Positions 1 through 5,646 of a stretch of 7,174 bases of DNA are shown here, in pieces; the stretch's first letter is position 1; every line of letters begins with the position of its first letter. This stretch comes from an uncultured Eubacteriales bacterium (lineage in GTDB: Bacteria > Bacillota > Clostridia > Christensenellales > CAG-138). The DNA is taken from NCBI GenBank assembly GCA_900543475.1, contig UQRU01000108.1, positions 1 to 7,174 on the forward strand, written 5' to 3'. The position numbers and the translations under genes are program-made. The notes beneath the pieces are model-generated. The model saw only the letters and a list, made by a program, of their open reading frames with translations, did not search any database and was not told the DNA's origin.

Positions 1-125
1 GGGCGGGGGGTTTTGCCGGCGCGGCCCCCAAACGGGAAACCGGGGCGCCGGTGCCACCCCCGCGGCCCCCCCGTTTCCCGGGCCCTGGCCGCCCCCGCCG
101 CCCCCCGGGGCCGCTGGAAGTTTCG
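1..125. other. Extremely GC-rich gene-free block with quadruplex potential
   Basis: This block is almost entirely G and C, well above the coding regions that follow. The plus strand has C-runs at 66-72, 77-79, 83-85, 92-96 and 101-106 separated by 3-6 bases, so the minus strand fits the usual G-quadruplex pattern (runs of at least three G, loops of seven or fewer). CGGGAAAC at 33-40 is the exact inverse complement of GTTTCCCG at 73-80, giving an imperfect hairpin that can be extended by the G-run at 42-45 and the C-run at 69-72. I find no convincing gene: the one short open frame here is a product of GC richness, with no recognisable domain and a Pro/Arg/Gly-rich composition. Its role is unknown; a species-specific repeat or the end of an upstream terminator region is possible. 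Confidence 0.5.
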
Positions 126-173
126 CCGTCCTTTCAGATGGAGCGCCTGGTTTCTGACCCAAAACCTACCCAC

Positions 174-207
174 AAAACTAGCCCGCCGCTCCCGATGAGC
201 GGCGGGC
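174..207 (-). terminator. Terminator-like hairpin, 11-bp stem
   Basis: Bases 181-191 pair perfectly with 197-207 (GCCCGCCGCTC with GAGCGGCGGGC) around a 5-base loop. Read on the minus strand the stem is followed by TAGTTTTG, a short U-rich tail. It lies downstream of the minus-strand peptidoglycan-binding/LysM gene, so it could end that transcript after a 3' untranslated region of about 130 bases. The U-tract is short, so efficiency is uncertain. There is no T-run on the plus-strand side. Confidence 0.5.
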
Positions 208-252
208 CGGCATGATCCGTTGGAAAATCAAAGAAGCGTTCCAGCTGGTTTT

Positions 253-333
253 CCCCCGCTTTTTTCAAAAGCGGGCGGGGGCTTGGGGGCGGAGCCCCCA
301 AAAGCCCGGTGTAAGGCCCCAAAAGCCTGGCGT
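253..333. repeat. REP-like palindromic cluster with a short tandem repeat
   Basis: Two perfect hairpins lie back to back: 255-263 with 267-275 (CCCGCTTTT with AAAAGCGGG, loop TTC), and 283-290 with 294-301 (TTGGGGGC with GCCCCCAA, loop GGA). Next comes an imperfect direct repeat, 296-312 and 317-333 (CCCCAAAAGCC then C/T, GG, T/C, GT), matching at 15 of 17 positions with a 21-base period. The cluster starts immediately after the stop codon of the minus-strand gene. Neither hairpin has a proper U-tract on either strand, so it resembles a repetitive extragenic palindromic element more than a simple terminator. Similar GC-rich palindromes recur in genomes of this group from my general knowledge; copy number cannot be judged here. 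Confidence 0.5.
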
Positions 334-1185
334 TTAGTTTTCGCCGTAAGGCCAGGGGAAGGTGACCGGGATCCGCAGCATCTGGCCCACGTAGATCAGG
401 TTGGGGTCCTGGATGTCGTTGGCGGCCACGATGGCGTCCACGGTGGTGCCGAAGCGGCGGGCCAGGTCATAGAGGGTATCGCCGGGCTGCACCACATAGA
501 TGATATAGCCGGGCTCGGGTACAGGGGGGGTAATGGTGCCCAGATAGGCCATCAAAGCCATCCAGGTACGGGGGCCGATGATGCCGTCCACGGTCAGGCC
601 CTTGGCTTGCTGGAAGGCGCGCACGGCATTTTGGGTATTGGGTCCGAAGATACCGTCGCCGGAACCGGGGTTGAATCCGGCCCGGGCCAAGGCGGTTTGG
701 GCGACGCGCACCAACATGCCCCGGTCGCCCCGGCGCAGGTAGATGTCCCGGCTATCCAGATAGGGGGCAATGGCCAGCCAGGTGTTGAAATCCACCACGC
801 CGGTTTCAGGCAGGCGCTTGCTGCGCTGGAAGGCGCGTACCGCGCTTTGGGTACGGGTGCCAAACAGGCCGTCAACCTGGGTGCCGATGTCAAAGCCGGC
901 ACGGATCAAGCCGTTTTGCAGACGGCGGACCATATCCCCCCGGCTGCCCCGGCGCAAAACGTCCGGGTCGGGTTCATAGACAAAAGGCATGAGGAAAGCC
1001 CAGGTCTTGGGGCCTACGATACCGTCCTCCTGCAGGCCCAGCACCCGCTGAAATTGCTTTACCGCCTGCTCGGTCTGGGCGCCGAAAATGCCGTTGATGG
1101 GGCCGGGGTCATAGCCGGCTCGGGTCAATGCTGTTTGCAGGGTGCGGACGTCGCTGCCCGTATCCCCGCGCCTCAAAGTTCTCAT
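334..1185 (-). CDS. Peptidoglycan-binding (three PG_binding_1) and LysM domain protein
   Basis: This 283-residue protein is built only of wall-binding modules. Three PG_binding_1 repeats lie at about residues 5-68, 77-141 and 150-214; each has the LRRG-x3-G-x2-V start, a DGIFG-like turn and a final GPKTW-like motif (DFNTW in the second). A Pro-rich linker (about 215-227) leads to one LysM domain (about 230-273: VQPGDTLYDLARRFG, then a C-terminal YVGQMLRIP). There is no visible catalytic domain. The N-terminus is charged, with no signal peptide or membrane segment, which is odd for a wall binder; the protein may be spore-associated, leave by another route, or act in the mother cell. I chose the ATG at 1185 because AAAGAGGTG lies 6 bases upstream; the in-frame GTG at 1194 is part of that ribosome site. 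It is divergent from ftsH. Domain calls are firm; the role is inferred. Confidence 0.9.
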   Translation of the reverse strand: MRTLRRGDTGSDVRTLQTALTRAGYDPGPINGIFGAQTEQAVKQFQRVLGLQEDGIVGPKTWAFLMPFVYEPDPDVLRRGSRGDMVRRLQNGLIRAGFDIGTQVDGLFGTRTQSAVRAFQRSKRLPETGVVDFNTWLAIAPYLDSRDIYLRRGDRGMLVRVAQTALARAGFNPGSGDGIFGPNTQNAVRAFQQAKGLTVDGIIGPRTWMALMAYLGTITPPVPEPGYIIYVVQPGDTLYDLARRFGTTVDAIVAANDIQDPNLIYVGQMLRIPVTFPWPYGEN

Positions 1186-1191
1186 ATCTTG

Positions 1192-1200
1192 CACCTCTTT
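1192..1200 (-). promoter_or_regulatory. Ribosome binding site that sets the start of the PG-binding/LysM gene
   Basis: Read on the minus strand, AAAGAGGTG ends 6 bases before the ATG at 1185. An upstream in-frame GTG (1194-1192) lies inside this motif and so cannot be served by it, which argues for the ATG. I did not find a convincing promoter for this gene in 1201-1366. Confidence 0.7.
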
Positions 1201-1314
1201 AAGTCTGGGATTTACTGCATACTATTCCGCAGGGGAAAGGAGTGTGCAGCACGGGCCTGTATTTTATTCACATTCTTCTTTCTTTTTCGGCGCGATAAAG
1301 CCTTGATGCCGCCG

Positions 1315-1320
1315 TATAAT
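1315..1320 (+). promoter_or_regulatory. ftsH promoter, consensus -10 box
   Basis: A perfect TATAAT lies 46 bases upstream of the ftsH start. At 17-bp spacing the -35 position reads GCGATA, which matches TTGACA at only three of six places. The promoter may therefore need an activator or be weak in its basal state. A start of transcription near 1327 would fall inside the adjacent palindrome. Confidence 0.6.
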
Positions 1321-1321
1321 A

Positions 1322-1334
1322 CAGGTATTACCTG
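1322..1334. promoter_or_regulatory. Candidate operator at the ftsH transcription start
   Basis: CAGGTA and TACCTG form a perfect inverted repeat around one central T, beginning one base after the -10 box. The position is ideal for a repressor that blocks initiation. It does not match CIRCE (HrcA), the CtsR tandem repeat or the Firmicutes LexA box as I know them. No regulator is encoded next to it. Confidence 0.4.
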
Positions 1335-1366
1335 GAGATACAAATGCGAAAGAAAGGATTTCCTAT

Positions 1367-3220
1367 ATGATGCAGGAACACAAACCATCGAAAAAGCCCC
1401 TCCTATATTATGCTATGGTGGCAACCATCATCATCCTGCTGCTCAACGCCCTGGTATTTCCCTTATTCATGGGGAACCAGGTGATCGAGGTGGGTTACAG
1501 CGATTTTCTCGCCATGGTGGACGCGGGCAGCGTGACCCAGGTGGCCCGGGACGAGCAGGAAGGCACCCTCACCTTTTTGGCCGAGGATGAAAAAGGCCGG
1601 GAACGGGTATATCAGACCGGGCTATGGCCGGATGACGACCTGACGGACCGGCTGACGGATAAAGGGGTGGTTTTTGCCCAGTCCATCCCCACCCAGGCGT
1701 CGCCTTTGATGACCCTGCTGTTTTCCTGGGTGCTGCCGGTGTTGTTCTTTGTGCTGTTGGGGCAGTTGTTGTCCAAGAAGCTCATGGGCGGCATGGGGGC
1801 AGGCAATGCCATGAGCTTTGGCAAGGCCAATGCCAAGGTATATATCGAGTCCCAAACCGGCAAAACCTTTGCGGATGTGGCCGGCCAGGACGAGGCCAAG
1901 GATGCGTTGATGGAGGTGGTGGATTTCCTCCACCATCCGGATAAATACGCCTCCATCGGCGCCAGGCTTCCCAAAGGCGTATTGCTGGTGGGCCCGCCGG
2001 GCACCGGTAAGACCTTGCTGGCCAAAGCGGTGGCCGGGGAAGCCCAGGTCCCCTTCTTTTCCATATCCGGCTCGGAATTCGTGGAGATGTTCGTGGGCAT
2101 GGGCGCTGCCAAGGTACGAGACCTGTTCAAGCAGGCCAATGAAAAGGCGCCTTGCATCGTGTTTATCGACGAGATCGATACCATCGGCAAAAAGCGGGAT
2201 GGCAACGGCATAGGCGGCAACGATGAACGGGAACAGACCTTGAATCAGCTGTTATCGGAAATGGACGGCTTTGACGGGAAAAAGGGCGTGGTGATCCTGG
2301 CGGCCACCAACCGGCCGGAATCCTTGGACCCGGCGCTGCTGCGGCCGGGCCGGTTCGACCGGCGGATTCCGGTGGAGCTGCCGGATCTGCAGGGCCGGGA
2401 AGCCATATTGAAGGTGCATGCAGGGAATGTATCCATGTCGGACCAGGTGGACTTCAACGCCATTGCCCGGGCCACCAGCGGGGCCAGCGGCGCGGAATTG
2501 GCCAACATCATCAACGAAGCGGCCCTAAGGGCGGTACGCCAGGGCCGGGATACGGTGGAGCAAGAGGACCTGGAAGAGAGCGTGGAGGTGGTGATCGCCG
2601 GCTATCAACGCAAGAACGCGGTGATCTCCGAAAAGGAAAAGCGGATCGTAGCCTATCATGAGATCGGCCATGCGTTGGCGGCGGCCAGGCAAAGCAACAG
2701 CGCGCCGGTGCATAAGATCACCATCGTGCCTCGGACCAGCGGCGCCCTGGGTTATACCATGCAGGTAGAGGAGGGGGAACGGTTCCTGCTGAGCCGGGAG
2801 GAAGCCTTCAACAAGCTGGTCACCTTAACAGCAGGCCGGGTGGCGGAGGAATTGGTATTCGATTCCATCACCACCGGGGCGTCCAACGATATCGAGCAGG
2901 CCACCCGCCTGGCCCGGGCCATGGTGACCCGCTATGGCATGAGCAAGACCTTTGGCATGGTGGCCCTTGAGACCGTCACCAACCAATACCTGGGCGGGGA
3001 TACCTCCATCGCCTGTTCGGCGGATACGGCCACCCGGGTGGATCAGGAGGTCATCGCCCTGATCGGGCAAGCCTATGCCCGGGCCAAGGAGCTGCTGGAA
3101 CAGGACCGGGCGGCCATGGACCGGCTCTCCGCCTATTTGCTGGAAAAGGAAACCATCACCGGCGAAGAGTTTATGGAGATCCTGGGCCGGAAGGAAGGCC
3201 AGCCCGAAAGCCTTGGTTAA
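1367..3220 (+). CDS. ftsH: ATP-dependent zinc metalloprotease FtsH
   Basis: A membrane-anchored AAA+ protease of 617 residues that degrades misfolded membrane proteins and short-lived regulators. In order: first membrane segment (about 15-36), a small extracytoplasmic domain (about 37-112), second membrane segment (about 113-134), AAA+ domain and M41 peptidase. Visible motifs are Walker A GPPGTGKT (209-216), pore loop FVG (242-244), Walker B with D268 and E269, the second region of homology from N315 with arginine fingers R326 and R329, zinc motif HEIGH (H431, E432, H435) and the third zinc ligand D508 in SNDIEQAT. All key residues are present. The Ile in HEIGH replaces the Ala of the common HEAGH. 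AGAAAGGA (1351-1358) lies 8 bases before the first of two adjacent ATGs. The gene stands alone, not beside tilS and hpt as in many Firmicutes, and its stop overlaps that of the convergent exporter gene. Confidence 0.97.
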   Translation: MMQEHKPSKKPLLYYAMVATIIILLLNALVFPLFMGNQVIEVGYSDFLAMVDAGSVTQVARDEQEGTLTFLAEDEKGRERVYQTGLWPDDDLTDRLTDKGVVFAQSIPTQASPLMTLLFSWVLPVLFFVLLGQLLSKKLMGGMGAGNAMSFGKANAKVYIESQTGKTFADVAGQDEAKDALMEVVDFLHHPDKYASIGARLPKGVLLVGPPGTGKTLLAKAVAGEAQVPFFSISGSEFVEMFVGMGAAKVRDLFKQANEKAPCIVFIDEIDTIGKKRDGNGIGGNDEREQTLNQLLSEMDGFDGKKGVVILAATNRPESLDPALLRPGRFDRRIPVELPDLQGREAILKVHAGNVSMSDQVDFNAIARATSGASGAELANIINEAALRAVRQGRDTVEQEDLEESVEVVIAGYQRKNAVISEKEKRIVAYHEIGHALAAARQSNSAPVHKITIVPRTSGALGYTMQVEEGERFLLSREEAFNKLVTLTAGRVAEELVFDSITTGASNDIEQATRLARAMVTRYGMSKTFGMVALETVTNQYLGGDTSIACSADTATRVDQEVIALIGQAYARAKELLEQDRAAMDRLSAYLLEKETITGEEFMEILGRKEGQPESLG

Positions 3221-3801
3221 GAAACGATCAGGGATACGGCGCAGTAGGCCAGCAATAGGGCCATGACCGTATTGACGATTTTGCCATGGCGGGCGAACAG
3301 CCCCCGGAATAGGGAGCCGAAGGCGGACCAGCACAGGGTAAAGACAAACCCGATGCAGGAAAGCAGCATGGCAAAGCCCAGGAGGGGCAGCCACTGGCCG
3401 TTGAAGCTGGGCAGGATGTAGGCTTCCAGGGACATGATGCAGTAAATATAGATCTTTGGGTTGATAAATTGTAAAATCAGGCCGGGAAGGAATCCATCCC
3501 GGCTATGATTTTCTTGGATGTCCCCGCTGCTGCGGAAGGTCGCCCAGGCCAAATACAGCAGGTATGCGGCCCCCAGGATGCGCATGGGCAGCTGGATCTT
3601 GGGAATGAGCAAGGACAATAGGCTGCAAAATACCGTGCATAGCAGGGTCACCGCGGAAAACCCCGCCCAGATGCCCAGGTTGAAGGGCAAGGCCCGGCGG
3701 AAGCCTTTGCGGCTGCCGTTGGACATGGACATGATGTTGTTGGGCCCGGGGGTCGCAGCGGTGATGGTGGCATAGGTGAGAAAAGAAACCCAGTTGAACA
3801 A
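3217..3801 (-). CDS. LysE/RhtB-family amino acid or metabolite exporter
   Basis: A small hydrophobic inner-membrane protein, probably an exporter of an amino acid or similar metabolite driven by the proton gradient; the substrate cannot be told from sequence. The family signature TPGPNN (residues 17-22) follows the first membrane segment, then come SRKGFRRALPFNLG, a segment around 43-66, LGAAYLLYLAW (77-87), and QFINPKIYI (111-119), the conserved NPK motif. About five or six hydrophobic segments are visible; 194 residues is usual for the family. I prefer the TTG at 3801 because AGAAGGGG ends 8 bases upstream and the distance to TPGPNN is then typical. The GTG at 3810 (197 residues) touches that site with no spacer. 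The gene is divergent from an XRE-cupin regulator, its likely controller, and its TAA overlaps the ftsH stop. Confidence 0.9.
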   Translation of the reverse strand: MFNWVSFLTYATITAATPGPNNIMSMSNGSRKGFRRALPFNLGIWAGFSAVTLLCTVFCSLLSLLIPKIQLPMRILGAAYLLYLAWATFRSSGDIQENHSRDGFLPGLILQFINPKIYIYCIMSLEAYILPSFNGQWLPLLGFAMLLSCIGFVFTLCWSAFGSLFRGLFARHGKIVNTVMALLLAYCAVSLIVS

Positions 3802-3809
3802 AATTGACA

Positions 3810-3817
3810 CCCCTTCT
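3810..3817 (-). promoter_or_regulatory. Ribosome binding site favouring a TTG start for the LysE-family gene
   Basis: On the minus strand AGAAGGGG occupies 3817-3810 and the TTG at 3801-3799 follows after 8 bases. The GTG at 3810-3808 would begin within or directly at the motif. The ATG at 3824-3822 is out of frame. A rare start codon may keep exporter synthesis low. Confidence 0.5.
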
Positions 3818-3858
3818 GCAACATGGTATATTAAAAGGTAAGGAAATTTCTTTTATCT

Positions 3859-3887
3859 TTTATAGCATACTATTAGTTCAATATATT
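3859..3887 (+). promoter_or_regulatory. Possible promoter of the XRE-cupin gene
   Basis: TTTATA (3859-3864) and TATATT (3882-3887) are 17 bases apart, with four and five matches to the sigma-A consensus. Initiation would be near 3894, at the ribosome site, leaving an unusually short leader. It overlaps the exporter promoter almost completely on the other strand. A/T richness makes chance matches likely here. Confidence 0.3.
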
Positions 3888-3892
3888 GTCAA
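3864..3892 (-). promoter_or_regulatory. Promoter of the LysE-family gene
   Basis: On the minus strand a perfect TTGACA (3892-3887) is followed after exactly 17 bases by TATGCT (3869-3864), four of six matches to TATAAT. It lies 63 bases upstream of the preferred TTG start. A 10-bp palindrome overlaps the -35 box, so a strong core promoter may be held off by a repressor. Confidence 0.65.
3879..3888. promoter_or_regulatory. Candidate operator for the XRE-cupin regulator
   Basis: CAATATATTG is a perfect 10-bp palindrome in the divergent region between exporter and regulator. It overlaps the exporter's -35 box by two bases and lies just upstream of the regulator's ribosome site, so a bound dimer could control both genes. 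A second imperfect inverted repeat, ATAG-N4-CTAT (3862-3873), overlaps the exporter's -10 box. That the XRE protein binds here is inference. Confidence 0.4.
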
Positions 3893-3906
3893 CAAAGGGA
3901 TGCAAT

Positions 3907-4458
3907 ATGGATCTGACCAGCATAGTAGCCGCCAATGTAAAAAGCATCCGGGAGAAGAAAAAGCTCACCCTGGATGCCGCCGCCGCCTGCACAGGGGTAT
4001 CCCGGAGCATGTTGGCGCAAATTGAAAGGGGCGAGGCAAACCCCACCATTTCCGTGCTATGGAAAATTGCCAACGGCTATAAAGTATCGTTTTCTTCCCT
4101 GGTGGAACAGCAGAGGGGGGACGTGTCGCTGCTTCGCGGGGAGGGGGCGCAGCCGTTGCTGGCAGATGAGGGGCGGTATCAGAACTATCCGGCTTTCCCC
4201 TTTGACGAAAAGACCTTGTTTGAGACCTACCGCATCCTGATACAGCCGGGGGGGACGCTGGCGGCGCAGCCCCATCTAAAGGGCGCCCAGGAATACATCA
4301 CCGTGTTTGCCGGCCAGGTGGAGATCTGGGTGGCGGATCAGGAATATGCCCTTTCCCAAGGGGACTCCATCCGTTTTGACGCGGACGTGCCCCATGGCTA
4401 CCGGAATCCCGGGAGGGAGAAGGCTGCATTGAGTATGCTCATCTATTATGGCCGGTAG
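3907..4458 (+). CDS. XRE-family transcriptional regulator with C-terminal cupin domain
   Basis: A 183-residue DNA-binding protein. Residues about 10-66 form an XRE/Cro-type helix-turn-helix (VKSIREKKKLTLDAAAACTG, then VSRSMLAQIERGEANPTIS with the typical recognition-helix pattern and LWKIANGY). Residues about 107-180 form a small cupin barrel (IQPGGTLAAQPHLKG, QEYITVFAGQVEIWV, GDSIRFDADVPHGYRN). The metal-binding cupin histidines are partly kept: H123, E129 and H163 are visible, but the usual HxH pair is reduced to one His. The cupin probably senses a small ligand. The ATG at 3907 has AAGGGA 6 bases upstream; an in-frame TTG at 3886 precedes that site and is unlikely to be used. Such regulators often sit beside transporters or amino acid enzymes; here it is divergent from a LysE-family exporter, the likely target. 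Confidence 0.9.
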   Translation: MDLTSIVAANVKSIREKKKLTLDAAAACTGVSRSMLAQIERGEANPTISVLWKIANGYKVSFSSLVEQQRGDVSLLRGEGAQPLLADEGRYQNYPAFPFDEKTLFETYRILIQPGGTLAAQPHLKGAQEYITVFAGQVEIWVADQEYALSQGDSIRFDADVPHGYRNPGREKAALSMLIYYGR

Positions 4459-4473
4459 GGACGTCCTGCCGGC
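4451..4473. terminator. Hairpin spanning two convergent stop codons
   Basis: Bases 4451-4460 can pair with 4464-4473 over 10 bp, including two G-T pairs, around the loop ACG. It contains the TAG of the regulator gene and the last base of the facing ybaK stop. Neither strand has a U-tract after the stem, so it may be a weak shared terminator or a barrier to 3' exonucleases. The 14-base gap leaves no room for another. Confidence 0.35.
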
Positions 4474-4943
4474 TATTCGCACAGATCCCCATAGCTGGCG
4501 CCGATATAGGCGCAAAGGGCGTCAGGAGAAAGCAGCAGCATCTGGCCCCGCACCCCGGCGCTGACGGCGATGGCGGGAAACAGCTGGGCAGTCTCGTCCA
4601 GGATGGTGGGGAGCTGTTTTTTCATACCCACAGGGGAGCAGCCGCCCCGGATATAGCCGGTGGCAGGCAATAGCTCCCGCATATGGAGCATTTGGGCCCC
4701 CTTGTCTCCCCGGAGCTTGGCGGCCTTTTTTAGGTCCAAGGCGGCGGCCACCGGGATGCAGCATACGAACAGGCCGGTGCGTTCCCCCCGGAGCACCAGG
4801 GTCTTAAAGACCTCGTCCGGGTCCAGGCCCAGGGCTTGGGCGGCATGGACCCCGGAAAGGTCGCTTTCGTCATAGGCGTAGCATAGGGGGGTAAAGGGGA
4901 TGCCTGCCTGGGTGAGCAGGCGCATGGCGTTGGTGGTGACCAT
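4473..4943 (-). CDS. ybaK: Cys-tRNA(Pro) deacylase, YbaK/EbsC family
   Basis: A 156-residue trans-editing enzyme that hydrolyses Cys wrongly attached to tRNA(Pro) by prolyl-tRNA synthetase, acting in the cytoplasm. The single YbaK/EbsC domain fills the chain. Visible signatures are TNAMRLLTQAGIPF at the N-terminus, VFKTLVL with K47 at the place of the essential lysine, AAKLRGDKGAQM (74-85), and GYIRGGCSPVGMKK (96-109), whose GGxSP segment lines the substrate pocket. Length is normal. The ATG at 4943 lies 3 bases after the TGA of the upstream small membrane protein gene and lacks a clear ribosome site, so translational coupling is likely and the two form an operon. Family membership is firm; Cys-tRNA(Pro) specificity follows the family's best-known members, and related editing activities are possible. 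Confidence 0.93.
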   Translation of the reverse strand: MVTTNAMRLLTQAGIPFTPLCYAYDESDLSGVHAAQALGLDPDEVFKTLVLRGERTGLFVCCIPVAAALDLKKAAKLRGDKGAQMLHMRELLPATGYIRGGCSPVGMKKQLPTILDETAQLFPAIAVSAGVRGQMLLLSPDALCAYIGASYGDLCE

Positions 4944-4946
4944 GGC

Positions 4947-5345
4947 TCAACGGGTCCCAAACAGCCGGGCCATGGGCTCCACAATGGCCCCCAGGTCGGC
5001 TATGCTCTGGTTGAGGGTATCGATGTCCAGCTTGTTGAGGTTTTCCAGGGCCGCCGTCACCTGGCGCATGGCGGTCTCCAGGCTTTCGGTGCCGGTGACG
5101 GCCAGGTTGGTCACGGACTCGGTCATGTAGGTGACGTCGATCTGCTCCAGGTTGTCCGCTACGATGGATAACTGATCCACCAGCCTTTTAACGCCGGGCA
5201 GGACGTACAGGGCGCTGCCGGCAATGATGAGAAAGATCAGCAAGCAGGCCACGGTACGGATGATGGACATGCGGTACATGGCCTTTAGGAGCTTTTGCTG
5301 TTCCAGCATGGGGTCTTGGGCAGGGGTGGAGATGGGTTGTTCCAT
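4947..5345 (-). CDS. Small single-span membrane protein of unknown function
   Basis: I do not recognise this 132-residue protein. A polar N-terminus (1-27) precedes one strongly hydrophobic segment (about 28-50, IIRTVACLLIFLIIAGSALY). The rest (about 55-125) is predicted helical, with heptad-like spacing of Leu, Ile and Val as in a coiled coil. It contains a degenerate internal repeat: residues 65-81 (NLEQIDVTYMTESVTNL) and 102-118 (NLNKLDIDTLNQSIADL) share N, L, D, S and L at equal places, with several conservative changes. By the positive-inside rule (K/R at 18-30 before the segment) the helical part would face outside the membrane. AAAGGAG (5352-5358) lies 6 bases before the ATG. It is the first gene of an operon with ybaK, 3 bases apart. 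Function is unknown; a scaffold or partner-binding stalk is one guess. Confidence 0.8.
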   Translation of the reverse strand: MEQPISTPAQDPMLEQQKLLKAMYRMSIIRTVACLLIFLIIAGSALYVLPGVKRLVDQLSIVADNLEQIDVTYMTESVTNLAVTGTESLETAMRQVTAALENLNKLDIDTLNQSIADLGAIVEPMARLFGTR

Positions 5346-5373
5346 GGCGGTCTCCTTTCGGCAGATGGAATGC

Positions 5374-5394
5374 CCCCGCCCGACTTAGGCGGGG
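5374..5394. other. Hairpin in the leader of the minus-strand operon
   Basis: CCCCGCC (5374-5380) pairs with GGCGGGG (5388-5394) around a 7-base loop. It would lie in the 5' leader of the small membrane protein transcript, about 15 bases upstream of its ribosome site. No U-tract follows on the minus strand, so a stabilising or translational role is more likely than termination. Confidence 0.35.
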
Positions 5395-5416
5395 TTGTAT
5401 CCATTATGGTACCATG

Positions 5417-5446
5417 GCCGCCCCTTGGCTGCAAGGGGCGGCTTTT
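5417..5446 (+). terminator. Strong 11-bp hairpin followed by TTTT
   Basis: GCCGCCCCTTG (5417-5427) pairs perfectly with CAAGGGGCGGC (5432-5442) around the loop GCTG, and TTTTG follows on the plus strand. This is a good intrinsic terminator shape, yet no plus-strand gene ends nearby: the region to its left is transcribed leftward. It may stop antisense transcription from the regulator gene side, or be a leader structure of the minus-strand operon, or be an interspersed repeat. Confidence 0.4.
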
Positions 5447-5478
5447 GCCCGGCATAGGAAGAAACCGCTGGGCCAGGG

Positions 5479-5507
5479 TTGCAAATCCTGGCCAATGTGG
5501 CTACAAT
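5479..5507 (+). promoter_or_regulatory. Probable alr promoter
   Basis: TTGCAA (5479-5484) and TACAAT (5502-5507) are 17 bases apart, with four and five matches to the sigma-A consensus. Transcription would start near 5514, giving alr a leader of about 190 nt. An inverted repeat, GGCCAGG (5471-5477) with CCTGGCC (5487-5493), straddles the -35 box and could be an operator. Confidence 0.5.
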
Positions 5508-5550
5508 AGCATATAGGCTCGCCTGAATTTTGGCCGGGCGCGGAAAAATG

Positions 5551-5583
5551 CAAGATCGCCAATGCGATGCTGCATCTTGTTTT
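5551..5583 (+). terminator. Terminator-like hairpin in the alr leader
   Basis: CAAGAT (5551-5556) pairs with ATCTTG (5574-5579), and inside it CGC (5557-5559) pairs with GCG (5564-5566), with a 7-base bulge on the 3' side. TTTT follows at 5580-5583. On the minus strand the stem is followed by CATTTTT, so it is bidirectional in form. It lies between the proposed alr promoter and the gene, where it could act as an attenuator or could generate a short RNA. Stem stability is moderate. Confidence 0.35.
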
Positions 5584-5630
5584 GCCTACGCAATAAAAAA
5601 GGCGAGAGCAGGAAACGAACGATTTGGCTT

Positions 5631-5646
5631 GCAGCCGAATGGCTGC
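5631..5646 (+). other. Small hairpin in the alr leader
   Basis: GCAGCC (5631-5636) pairs perfectly with GGCTGC (5641-5646) around GAAT. It lies about 60 bases upstream of the alr start codon. It has no U-tract directly after it, so it is not itself a terminator. It may be part of a leader structure together with the hairpin at 5551-5579. Confidence 0.3.

Noticed and set aside
13..198. 61-codon open frame in the GC-rich start of the window
   Set aside because: Low-complexity Pro/Arg/Gly translation, no ribosome site and overlap with hairpins; it is a compositional artefact.
283..301. Perfect 8-bp hairpin read as an intrinsic terminator of the PG-binding gene
   Set aside because: The minus-strand bases after the stem are GCCCCCGCCC, not a U-tract, so it was placed in the repeat cluster.
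220..1590. 456-codon open frame on the plus strand
   Set aside because: It is antisense to the PG-binding/LysM gene and runs into ftsH in another frame. Its translation has no domain, is rich in Gly/Ala/His, and mirrors the third-position GC bias of the opposite gene.
1612..2220. 202-codon minus-strand frame inside ftsH
   Set aside because: Antisense to the conserved AAA+ domain, with no recognisable motif.
2825..3394. 189-codon minus-strand frame across the ftsH/exporter junction
   Set aside because: It overlaps two well-supported genes in other frames and shows no family features.
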